Of a stretch of 64,000 nucleotides of DNA, positions 1 to 9,383 are shown piece by piece (position 1 is the first letter of the stretch; each line of letters opens with the position of its first letter). Made by a program: the position numbers and the translations under genes. A model generated the notes under the pieces. It saw nothing but the letters and a program-made list of their open reading frames with translations. It searched no databases and was not told the DNA's origin. Where the stretch lies: NCBI GenBank assembly GCA_034509425.1, contig JAVTVJ010000570.1, positions 310,001 to 374,000 on the forward strand, read 5' to 3'. The stretch is from Eopsaltria australis. Lineage: Eukaryota > Chordata > Aves > Passeriformes > Petroicidae.

Positions 1-1416
1 CGGGGAATGCGCACTTTAATTGTGCCAGTGAGGACGGGAGGTGGCAGAAAGAACAGGGGAAATCTCATCCTCCACGGCTTTGCTAAGAGGTCTTAACCAC
101 ATCAAGAATTCAGACAGAAGCTGCAGGTATAAATAATAAATTTGGAAAACATAAAACGAACACCCACAAACACCCCAAACAAAAAGCTCACACATCCCCC
201 TAGCACCTGACATTTTTTTCCTGATACACAGAACAGTGCAACACCTCATCCAAAGACCTGTCCCTAACTTCAGCTAAACTACATTGTTTTAAACCAGCTC
301 AGGCCTAGAGCTGCTTTTTGCCCTGTGTAATTCCTGCCCCTTATTGGTTTGACAAAACGCACAGTTCACCCCCAGCTATTCCATTGATCCAGGCCCTGGG
401 AGGCTGCAGCCAATGGTGCTGTGCAGACCCTGCATTCCATGGGATTCAACCCATTTTCATGGCAGAGAAAAGACAGCGGGCACCAGCCCATTTTCCTTCT
501 GTTCCATGGAAGAGGAGTGTCCAGAGGAACAAGTGTCCAGAGAACACACTTGACTTCACATCCTGGAATTACCAGGCACAGGGATTCCTGATTCTCTTGG
601 TCTGGTCTTCAGTGAGACTGAGGAGGGGAAACCACTTCAAGCTCAAGGTATTGAAGGACATTTCCAGGGGCACAGAGCATTTAAAATATTTGGGCAAGAG
701 CTCTGCAACGTTCTCACTCTGGAACCAACAGTTGCAAAGGGATAATTTTGAAACATGCTAATTTTTCATCTACACACATCACAGCAAAACACCGAGTGTA
801 CCTCGGGGTCAATCTCAATTTATTCCTGCCTTTTCTAACACCCCCCCCTGAAAGCTTTCAGATCAAGTTTTCAGATCTGCTGATTATCTGCATCTGAGAG
901 AGTCCTGGTGCTGCCCTGGAGCCTTTTTCTTCTCTTTCACTGTCATTGCTTTTCCATTTGGAGATTAGTTTTTTGACTGGACCACTTACACTCATCAGCT
1001 GCACAGCTCATCACACCCCCCCTGCAGAGCTCTGGATCAGTTCTTGTTTTTCATACCTGTTGCTTAAGGTAACATGATAAATAATTCCGGTTTTACAGCA
1101 TCACAGAAGAGCAGAGAGAGACAAACCTGGGTGCTCACCTGTTCTGGTTCCCTGTGCCCTGCACTGCTGCAGCTCCTGCATGGCAGGGTGAGCATCCACA
1201 GCAGGATATTCCCAGCCCACCCCTCCTGAAGTGTGCTGAATCCAGCAGCAAGGAGAGACTCCCCTGGATGGCAAAGACATTTCACTGACATTTCACCCAT
1301 CTTTGCCAAGGCTTAGGAAGCACTGATTTATTGAAGTGTTCCACAGCATTTCAAGGCCACTGAGCCCACAAACCAGAAGCACAGAGTGAATCTGCAGCAG
1401 GCAGGATGAGGAAAGG
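1..1416. other. Non-coding flank, nothing recognised
   Basis: Mixed-composition sequence with short open frames in several frames and no domain, splice or repeat signature I recognise. It holds a poly-C run at about 841-848. Confidence 0.6.
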
Positions 1417-2430
1417 CACCAGTGCAGAGCATGGCAGCCCCAGTGCAGAGCATGGCATCCCCAGTGCAGAGCCTGGCAGCACCAGTGCAGAGCCTGGCAG
1501 CTCCACTGCAGAGCCTGGCAGCCCCAGTGCAGAGCCTGGCAGCACCAGTGCAGAGCCTGGCAGCTCCACTGCAGAGCCTGGCAGCCCCAGTGCAGAGCCT
1601 GGCAGCACCAGTGCAGAGCATGGCAGCTCCAGTGCAGAGCCTGGCAGCTCCAATGCAGAGCATGGCATCCCCTGTGCAGAGCCTGGCAGCACCACTGCAG
1701 AGCATGGCAGCAGTGCAGAGCATGGCAGCCCCAGGGCAGAGCCTGGCAGCCCCAGTGCAGAGCATGGCAGCACCAGTGCAGAGCCTGGTAGCACCAGTGC
1801 AGAGCATGGCAGCCCCAGTGCAGAGCCTGGCAGCCCCAGTGCAGAGCATGGCAGCACCAGTGCAGAGCCTGGCAGCACCAATGCAGAGCCTGGCAGCCCC
1901 AGTGCAGAGCCTGGCAGCTCAGTGCAGAGCATGGCAGCGGGTGCAGGTACAAGCGGCCCCGGTCGTCCCTGGCAGCTCCACTGCAGAGCCTGGCCAGTGC
2001 AGGCATAGCGGCTGCTGCAGAGCCTGGCAGCTCAGTGCAGAGCATGGCAGCCCAGTGCAGAGAATAGCAGCACCTGTGCAGAGCATGGCAACCCCAGTGC
2101 AGGCATGGCATCCCATGCGACATGGCTCAGTGCAGGCACTTGAAAAGGCCCAGTGCAGAGCCCTGGCTCCAGTGCAGGCATGAGCGACCCCAGTGCAAGA
2201 GCAGCTCAGTGCAGAGCATGGCAGCACCAGATTTGGAGGCATGGCAGCACCGGGTGCAGCCTGGCAGCACCGACCTGGCTCCGAAGTGCAGGCATGGCAG
2301 CACCAGAAGGCGGAGCCAGCAGCCCCAGTGCAGGCCTGGCAGCGCAAGGAGTGAGGCCTGGCAGCACCACTGCAGAGCCGCCTGGCCTGGGGCAGAATCT
2401 GGCAGCCCCAGTGCGAGGGCTGCAGGTTGC
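1417..2430. repeat. 21-bp minisatellite, about 25 regular copies followed by a degenerate tail
   Basis: The unit is close to AGTGCAGAGCCTGGCAGCACC (one copy of 21 bp shown as 20+1). It repeats regularly over 1417-1940, then decays to diverged and unequal units to about 2430. Variation is confined to a few positions: CCTGGC against CATGGC, and CCC/ACC/TCC spacer triplets. One unit near 1700-1720 is 18 bp. Because the period is a multiple of three, both strands carry long open frames of seven-residue repeats (for example QSLAAPV). These are explained by the repeat and are not evidence of a gene. Confidence 0.95.
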
Positions 2431-4284
2431 ATGTGCCAGTACCGCTTTACTCCCACTTCATCCCAGAAACTCTGCATAATTCCTGCTGCTGGTCCATTTG
2501 CGTAACCTGCTCTGTGCATTTGGTGCATTTCGCTTTGCTGTAGGAGCACGAGGATGCTGGGATGAAGGGTTTTAGTTTAAGCTCTATCAGTGAGTCTAAT
2601 CTTAACAGGACACAGAGATAAGAGCCCAGGGACTTTGCCTCTCAACTTTGCCTTCCCATTCAGCTGTCAGATGCTCAGAGAAAACCTCTGACTTTCCACA
2701 GCTGCATTTGTGCTCTGAGTGCAGCAGCCTGGGCTGATCAGCTCTGACAGGCAGTGCAGCCCTGCTCTGCTGCAGCATTACACCATCAGAGACTGCCTGA
2801 CCACTGCTGCTGTCAGAACACAAAGGGGTTGGTAGGCATGGGGTTTATTTTTATTACAGTTTCCAAAACTTCTTGAAGGGAAGAAATAACCCTGCAGCAA
2901 TAGTAAAACCTGTATCACTCAGTGAGAGGTCAGTATAAAGGTGGACATTGCCTTTCAGGGCTGCACTGTCCACTCTGAGCAATAAAAACCTTGGACTGAG
3001 GATGTGAAAGTCAAAGCAAGAGCCAAGGTGCTCCCAGACTAGGAAGCCTCCATGTATTTGAATGTTTCTCTTCACATTTTGAACCATTTTAAACCATTCA
3101 CTTTTTGCCGTTGTTCAGTTTTGTTTGTTTTCCAATCTAGGGCAATACATCCAATACTAATTGGTCAGGAAACTGATAACCAGAACAACAATGCTCGTTA
3201 GGAAGTTCAAAACTCATTGTGTCAACCTTCATCAATCAATATTTATCTAAGGTACAGTAACTATTAAACCCCAATCAAGTGCATTTGGGGAAACTTCAAT
3301 TACCTCAATGATGGCAGCACTTCCTACATGCCTGTCTTGTGTCCACCTCTCACATCACAAGCCAAGAAAAGTAATTTCTGTCAGGAGCTGTCAGTGCCAG
3401 CCAGGCAGCAGCACCAGGTACCCACCTTGGGCTTCTTTCTGACGGCAATGAGCAGATTGTGGTTCAGACCCCAAGCTGCTGAAGCTCTGAATCAGTCTGG
3501 ACCACACTGAGGGCAGCTCCTGCCAGAGAACCAACAAGGAGGGTTTTTCTTTACACTCTTCACCCACGAGCCACCTTTGCTCCTTGAGCAGCAGATCTCA
3601 GCCCATCTCTGCATATTTATGGGTACAACAATGGGAACCAGTCATTGCTTTTTGTTTTTTTCTCAGCCAGGACAAGTCCAAGTCTCTTTTGGTGAATGCA
3701 CCAGGAGCCCTCAGGGGCCCAGCAATGCCTTTGGCTCGGCAAAGCTGCCTGGTGTGCTCTGCCCCCGTGCACAAGAGGAACCTCCTGTTTCCCCATTTCA
3801 CAATGAAGAAACAGCATGTTTAGCCTTTAACCTCCATTTTCATCCTCCTTTAGTCCAAGGCTGAGGAAGAGACAGAAGGCAGCCTGTCCCAGTGCAGGGA
3901 CACCTGGGGAAGATGCCAGCACTCAATCTTTAATCTGCTGATCAGGCTGATGAGAGCATCCCTTCCTCAGAACAAAAGGCCGAACCAGGCACAGCTCACA
4001 GGATTGATCAGTTCTGTTTGATTCAAGCACAGTGCTTGCTGAGGATGAGCTCTCCTCCTCCCCACCCCCAGCTCCTTTCCCCTGCCCCTGCTTTTATGAA
4101 GTTTTCAGTGCCAGCCTGCACCCCCAGAGCAGTGACAGGGCTGTCCCATGGGTACCAAGTCCTGCTTCAGTCCCAGGACTGGCTGAGGAAGCAGCAGAGA
4201 GGGGCTGGAAGGAGCCAGCAGTGCCATCCCCTCCAGCCTCACAGCAAGGCAGCTGTGCCCACTCCCCATCCCACACCCGGGTGG

Positions 4285-4353
4285 CACTCCCTGGACAAGG
4301 TTCCTGTCACTCCCTGGACAAGGTTCCTGTCACTCCCTGGACAAGGTTCCTGT
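4285..4353. repeat. 23-bp tandem repeat, three copies
   Basis: Three essentially identical head-to-tail copies, each starting CACTCCCTGGACAAGG and spaced exactly 23 bp (starts 4285, 4308, 4331). Identity between copies suggests recent expansion. Confidence 0.92.
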
Positions 4354-5002
4354 CATTTAAAAGCCACAGTCTAGAAAGGAAAGCCAACAAACAATAGAAA
4401 CAAAAGCTCTTAAGAGGCAGCTTTACTCTAATGCTCCCTCACCTTGGAGTGTCTCAGCTGTACTTTGATGCTAAGCTCTTTAAGAGCTGAGCTGGCCAGG
4501 CAGAACACCAGAGCAGTGGGGCCTGGGGAATGCTGCTCCTGTGTGGATCAGCCTTCCAGCCTCAAAACACGGCTTGGATGCACAGAAGTGGCTTTGCTTA
4601 ATACCAAACAGGCCAAAGTGTTTAACTCTAAACTTCTTAAACCGGACTGGAGGCTTCTCTCTGTCAGGCTGAGCACACCCAACCACAAACCAGCCCCAGC
4701 TCCAGAACTCGTTCAGCAGGTAAGTCCTTCCCTTGCCCCACAACAAAGCCCCTCTTTCTTATTCTCCCCCACACCAGTTTAGGACTGCTGTTATCCTTTC
4801 TGCAGTCTGGTTTTTGAGAAGCCACCAGACAGTAATTTCATTTTTTGAGAACTCCAGCTGCTGTACAGCTGTTCTTTACTGCTTCTCAGCAGAAGTTAAC
4901 AGCCTTACCCAAAGCCATGTGAACTTGATAGCCCAGAACTCGAGAGCTTTCCTGGAAGCTCTTCCCCCCAGCACAGCCACTGACTCAGCTCCAGCAGCCC
5001 TG

Positions 5003-5019
5003 CAGCAGCAGCAGCAGCA
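5003..5019. repeat. Short (CAG)n run
   Basis: Five to six CAG triplets in non-coding flank. Confidence 0.8.
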
Positions 5020-6293
5020 CCAAAAGGGCTCCCAGCTCACAGAACCACGGAATTAAAGCATCCCCAGAAATTACCCTGTCATTTACCGCCACATCCACAG
5101 TTCATTGGCACTAAACGCCTTTGCAGAGGCTGATAAATTTGGCAGGTACCAGGCAAGGTTCCTCTAAGGTTACCTCACCAAAATCTCACCCTACTGAAGC
5201 AAACTTTGCCTCTTCAGAGCAGTGCAAACCCCAGCCCAGCTCTGTCCCCTCTCCACACCTCGGGTCTGGCCTGCAGCTGCAACACCAAAGGGCAGCAAAG
5301 CCCCACTGCAGCAAAATCACTTTTTACATTGTTTCCCCCACTCTTGAAAACAGAACCCCTTGCTGTGGAACAGATTTGCACTGCAATGCCAAAACACAGC
5401 CTCTGCCCAGGGTTTACAGAGGCCCTGAATTGATAAGCTGCTCGCTCCAGCCTAATGCTCCCTCCTCTGAAACACCACCTTTAAACACCACCCAGAACAG
5501 CTCTTTCTCCTACAGAGCTTTTTATTTGCTTGTAGAACATCTGTCTCCTTAATGCCCCTTTCCTTTCTAGATGCCTTTTATTCCTCTATTGCCATCACAT
5601 GTCTCATCTGTCACACTGGACCTTCCTCCCTTAAAGGCACACACAGCTGAGGAAGCCTGAAAAGGCTCTGATGAAAGCACATTCTGATCCAAACCATCAT
5701 CCTCACAAAATCTTACTTGCCCCAAATTATGAGATGTTAGAGCTCCTTAATGAAACGGCTGAGATATTTTTAACATGGTCAAAAAACCTATTTTATCTTC
5801 TGACCTTCAGCTCAGAAATAGCTGCACTATTTTTTTTCTCCGCTTTCCAGAAAATGACTGCATAAAGCAAACCACCCCTACAATTTCAGCCTCAATATTT
5901 AAAGTTTGGCATCATGTAACTATCTGAAAACATGGTCTCTCAAGAGAAGATGTTAAACAACTGCTGCTGCTCCCAGCTTCCAGCTCTGTCTGTAATAATA
6001 ACAAGCTGAAGTGACCAGGGCCTCAGCTGTTCATCTCACTCCATGTGCCAGAAATATGAAGCAGGGAGATCTGCTCTTCAATGGTTTCTGCTGAAGGAGG
6101 TGGCAAACCCCACTTTTTTCTCCAGAGCAGAACAGAGATTACAGCAATAATCTAACCCAGGTACCTCCTGTCCCAGACAGGCCCAGGGCAGCTCCTGAGA
6201 GCTGAGCTTTGCCATTCCTGGGTTAAACACAGAGCTGTGGGGTCCAGCCCTGCTTCCCCTGAGCAGGGGAAACTCAAAGTTATGTGGTAGAAG

Positions 6294-6386
6294 CATAGAA
6301 TGGTCTGGGTTGGAGAGGACCTTAAATATCACCTGGTTCCAACCTCTGCCGTGGGCAGGGACACCTTCCACTAGACCAGATTGGTC
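6294..6386 (-). mobile_element. CR1 LINE fragment, 3' end, minus orientation
   Basis: Reads catagaatggtctgggttgg, then the ACCTTAAATATCACCTGGTTCC and GGGCAGGGACACCTTCCACT blocks, which is the reverse complement of an avian CR1 3' end. It is truncated after about 93 bp at an A-run that leads straight into the TATC microsatellite. Confidence 0.9.
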
Positions 6387-6396
6387 AAAAAAAAAA

Positions 6397-6594
6397 TCTA
6401 TCTATCTATCTATATTTATATCTATCTATATCTATCTATATCTATCTATAGATAGATTTCAATCTATAGCTCTATCTACATATCAATATATCGATATATT
6501 GATATATCGATATATCTATATATCTATATGTCTATATATCTATATATCTATATAGATATAGATAGATAGACAGATAGATAGATAGATAGATATC
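6397..6594. repeat. TATC/GATA microsatellite with palindromic organisation
   Basis: Starts as TCTA repeats, passes through ATATATCGATATAT palindromic units near 6484-6520 and ends as GATA repeats, so the left and right arms are complementary. It directly abuts the CR1 fragment at 6294-6386 through a 10-bp A-run. Confidence 0.95.
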
Positions 6595-7183
6595 TCAAAT
6601 ACAGTGCAAGGCTTGTCTTAGGTATAATTTCCTCTCTCAGTTTCCAGCCTCAGCAGAAGCTGCCCCTGCTGTGCCCAGCTCTGTCACAGCAGCTCAGTTT
6701 CCCCACCTGTAAAGTATATTCACTTGTACGAAATAATTGGAGGCCTTGGAGTGCAGGAGGCAGCAGGAACGGTGTGTATGGCCATGGGATGTAACGCCAG
6801 CCATCCTGGAAGTGCAGGGATGCAGCTGCAGCTGTTTGCCAGTGCGGGTGTGCTTTGCAGCTCCGCGCTGCTGCCACACCTGCCTGCAGACACCTTTCCT
6901 TTCTCCTCTCCTCTCTGATCACTCCACCTGCCTGCACAGCACCTCACGTGCCCAAAAGCACTGCCGGGCCGGTCTGAGGCGCATCCCAGGAGGTTCAGGA
7001 GGTAATTCCTTTGTTTAGAAAAGCCAGGACTGGCTGCACACTGTGGTTAGGACGGGGATGCCAGAGTCATTTCAGGACACAAAGCAGTGCAAGGACTGTA
7101 GACAAATATACCTACACATCTAGGTGTAAAATCATTCCAGCCAGTCAGCTGGGCAAAGCAGATACTTTTTCTTTTGGAATGAG
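6595..7183. other. Non-coding flank
   Basis: Nothing recognised between the microsatellite and the next CR1 fragment. Confidence 0.55.
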
Positions 7184-7268
7184 TCACAGAATGAAGGAAT
7201 GGTTTGGGTTGGAGGGCTGCTGAAAGCTCCTCTTGCTCCAGCCCCCTTCCACTCGGCCGAGTTGCTTC
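7184..7268 (-). mobile_element. Degenerate CR1 LINE fragment, minus orientation
   Basis: The sequence tcacagaatgaaggaatggtttgggttggag followed by CTCCAGCCCCCTTCCACT resembles the CR1 3' end with an internal change. It lies at the left shore of the CpG island. Confidence 0.7.
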
Positions 7269-7696
7269 TGCCACATCACACTCGACCCTGAAGGGACCAA
7301 AGCGCTGCTTTCGGTCATGGTTCAGCTGTGATGGTGCACTCCGGGCATTTCCAGCCCAAACACCCGAAAGGAGAACGCAGCGCACACACCCATCCATGCG
7401 GGCACGCCTGATGCAACCGCCCGGCGGAGAAAGGGTGCGAGCGCAGTGCCCAGGCGCACTCCCAGCGCCGGTGTCCGGCGGGGTCCGGGCGGCGTCCGTG
7501 TCCCCCCGTGCGGGGGCCGTGTCCCCGTGTCCCCAGAGCCCCCCCAGCCCCGCGGGTTTTTCCTCCCTCCCGAGCGCCGGCGCCCGGCGCGATCCACCGC
7601 CAACCAGAGAGTCAGGGCCGGGCGGGCGGGGCGGGCGCGCGGCGGGCGGGGCGCTGTGTCGGGCCCGCCGCCGCCGGCGCGGTGCGGTGGGCGGGA

Positions 7697-7702
7697 GGTG
7701 AG
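7697..7702 (+). promoter_or_regulatory. Candidate 5' splice site in the CpG island
   Basis: GGGAG|GTGAGCGG lies 45-70 bp after clustered GC boxes, the usual layout of a short vertebrate first exon. No downstream partner exon was identified. Confidence 0.35.
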
Positions 7703-7724
7703 CGGGGGGCGGCGGGGCCGGGCC

Positions 7725-7830
7725 GGGCCGAGGGGCTCAGCTCGGGCCGAGGGGCTCGGCTCGGGCCGGGGAGGGCTCACCCGGGGCCGGGGGATCAGCC
7801 CGGGCCCCGGGGATCAGCCCGGGCCCCGCT
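7725..7830. repeat. Short GC-rich tandem units in the CpG island
   Basis: Repeated GAGGGGCTCAGCTCGGGCCG-like units followed by two copies of a GGGATCAGCCCGGGCCCC unit. Confidence 0.75.
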
Positions 7831-7894
7831 CTGCACTGTCCTGCGGCACCGCGCACCGGCCTCCCCGCGCCGGCACCGCGTGGGCGGCCGGGGC

Positions 7895-7995
7895 TCCATG
7901 AGGGGATGGAGGAATGAGGGGATGAGGGGATGGAGAGGGGATGAAGGGATGGAGAGGGGATGAAGGGATGGAGGGGCGATGAGGGCATGGAGAGG
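7895..7995. repeat. Purine-rich GGGATGGAGA/GGGATGAA tandem repeat
   Basis: Successive GAGGGGATGAAGGGATGGA-type units on the plus strand in the right part of the CpG island. Confidence 0.85.
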
Positions 7996-8219
7996 GGCGT
8001 GCTCCCGGCCCTTGGCGAGGGGCAGGCAGGGACAGGCGCTCGGGGCAGCCCCGGCCCGGCCCCGCTGCCCCTCAGCCCACGGTGCCCGCAGCCCCCTCAG
8101 CCCGGCCCGGCCTTCCCGGGGCCCGGGGCAGCTCCAGCGCCAGGGGCGGGGGTGGCGGGCGGGGCTCCGGGTCCCTCCCGCTGCTTGGGGGCGGTGACAG
8201 CCGCTGTCACACGGGAGCT

Positions 8220-8390
8220 GATCCCTGTCGCAGGTGAGCTCTTCATCCCTGTCACAGGTGAGCTCCTCACCCCTGTCCCTGCTGTGCTCATCTCTGTCTC
8301 TCGTGAGCTCCTCACCCCTGTCACTCCTGAGCTCATCCCTGTCACTCCTGAGCTCATCCCTGTCACTCCTGAGCTCCTCATCCCCCGGGC
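8220..8390. repeat. 21/24-bp minisatellite on the CpG island shore
   Basis: Units of the type CCTGTCACTCCTGAGCTCAT. The GAGCTC cores stand at 8236, 8260, 8305, 8329, 8350 and 8371, giving spacings of 24, 45, 24, 21 and 21 bp. All are multiples of three, which keeps frames open on both strands without implying a protein. Confidence 0.85.
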
Positions 8391-8749
8391 TCCGTGCGCT
8401 GCCCACGCACTGCGCTGGTTTCCTCACGGTCCCCCCGGTCCTGCTTTTCCAGGGGTTTGGGAGCGGCTGTTGTCACGATGCCGGGGCCGGAGCACACGGA
8501 GTGAGGCTGAGTCAGAGTCAGAAGGGCCGAACACGAATTCGTGCATCTCTCAGCTTGCTTTTAATGTGAGTCTCCTCGTTAAGCCTCGGGCTTTTCCAGA
8601 AGCTGCTGGTGAGCTCATTTCTGCCCCAATGTCTGCAAATACAGAAGAGCAGTATGGTTTCCTCAGTTCTCAGAAGATCTCAGAGCCCTTTCCTTCGTGT
8701 GTTACCTGTGCAGAGCCCTGTGGGAGCCCCAGGCCATGCTGCATTTATC

Positions 8750-8830
8750 CTAGAATCATAGAATATCCTCAGCTGCAAGGGACCCACGAGGATCATCAAA
8801 GTCCTGCTCTTTTGGCTGTGCATCTGGTAA
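8750..8830 (-). mobile_element. CR1 LINE fragment (second subfamily), minus orientation
   Basis: The sequence tagaatcatagaatatcctcagctgcaagggacccacgaggatcatcaaagtcc matches the 3' end of a CR1 subfamily that differs from the 'ggtttgggttgg' type. Confidence 0.85.
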
Positions 8831-9377
8831 TTATTTTTCAGTGGGGATACAACGGTAACAAAAAATATATTTTTCATTTTTTCCATAAAGACCTGAAATG
8901 AGCTCCTGTCCAACTGGAGCTCCAGTGGCTGTGCAAGGGAATGCACAGCCTGACTGCTGGGCTGAGTGTTTTATGTGGTTCAGGCCCAGGAGTCTTTTCC
9001 TGAAGCCTGACTGAGTAACTTTGTTCTGGCTGGCTGGGGGATTTTTGGAGTATTATTTTTTTAATGTGAGCAGCTGATATGGACGCAGTAAACAAACACT
9101 GCTGGGTTTGCTGAGCTTCTTCTGTGCAGTGTAGCTTAATATTTTGCAATTGGGAGGGTTGTGAAACTGGCTTCCCATTGGTTTGGGAACACACGTGACT
9201 GTGGCTGAATCTGCCAGGAAGTTCGGTGGCAATTCCGTCTTTTCTGTGGGTCTGGAGCAGCACAGCCCACCCAGACCCTTCCCATTCCCTGCTCCTTGGC
9301 TGAGGGGCTGCCAGGGTGCAGTGTATCAGTGCCTCTGGTTCCTGGAACAAAGGTTGCTCAGGAAGTGTAAACACCAC

Positions 9378-9383
9378 TTTATT
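9378..9383 (-). terminator. Canonical AATAAA with GT-rich downstream element
   Basis: The minus strand reads AGTGCAATAAAGTGGTGTTT, a well-formed poly(A) signal with a GT-rich downstream element. It lies 5.4 kb from the DUSP16 stop, so it could end a very long 3' UTR or belong to an unknown transcript. Confidence 0.25.

Larger units (their letters stand above)
2431..6293. other. Non-coding flank
   Basis: No gene recognised on either strand. It contains a 23-bp triplicate repeat (4285-4353) and a short CAG run (5003-5019). Confidence 0.6.
7380..8210. promoter_or_regulatory. CpG island, probable promoter of an unidentified transcript
   Basis: Very G+C- and CpG-dense, in sharp contrast with both flanks. 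GC boxes of the GGGCGGGGC type lie at 7624-7632 and 7644-7652. Downstream, at 7697/7698, is a plus-strand 5' splice site consensus (GGGAG|GTGAGC), which would fit a non-coding first exon reading rightwards. A minus-strand GTGAGC also exists near 7773-7778, so the direction is uncertain. No coding exon of a known gene was recognised on either side. G-runs at 7703-7736 could form quadruplexes. Confidence 0.7.

Noticed and set aside
1417..1940. Regular repeat spacing that resembles a CRISPR array at first sight
   Set aside because: There are no unique spacers, the units are directly abutting, and the genome is a vertebrate.
1293..2183. Long open frames on both strands (up to 276 codons) with seven-residue repeats
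   Set aside because: They are produced by the 21-bp tandem repeat, whose period is a multiple of three. Several frames on both strands are open and none has conserved domains or splice support.
8480..8545. A short SEAESESEG translation recalling the SEAES stretch in the BORCS5 N-terminus
   Set aside because: There is no preceding ATG in that frame with the MGSEQSS context, the match is a few low-complexity residues, and the ATG frame nearby stops after eight codons.
7204..8901. Several open frames across the CpG island (up to 313 codons)
   Set aside because: Low-complexity Pro/Arg/Gly/Ala translations in many overlapping frames, explained by G+C content and tandem repeats.
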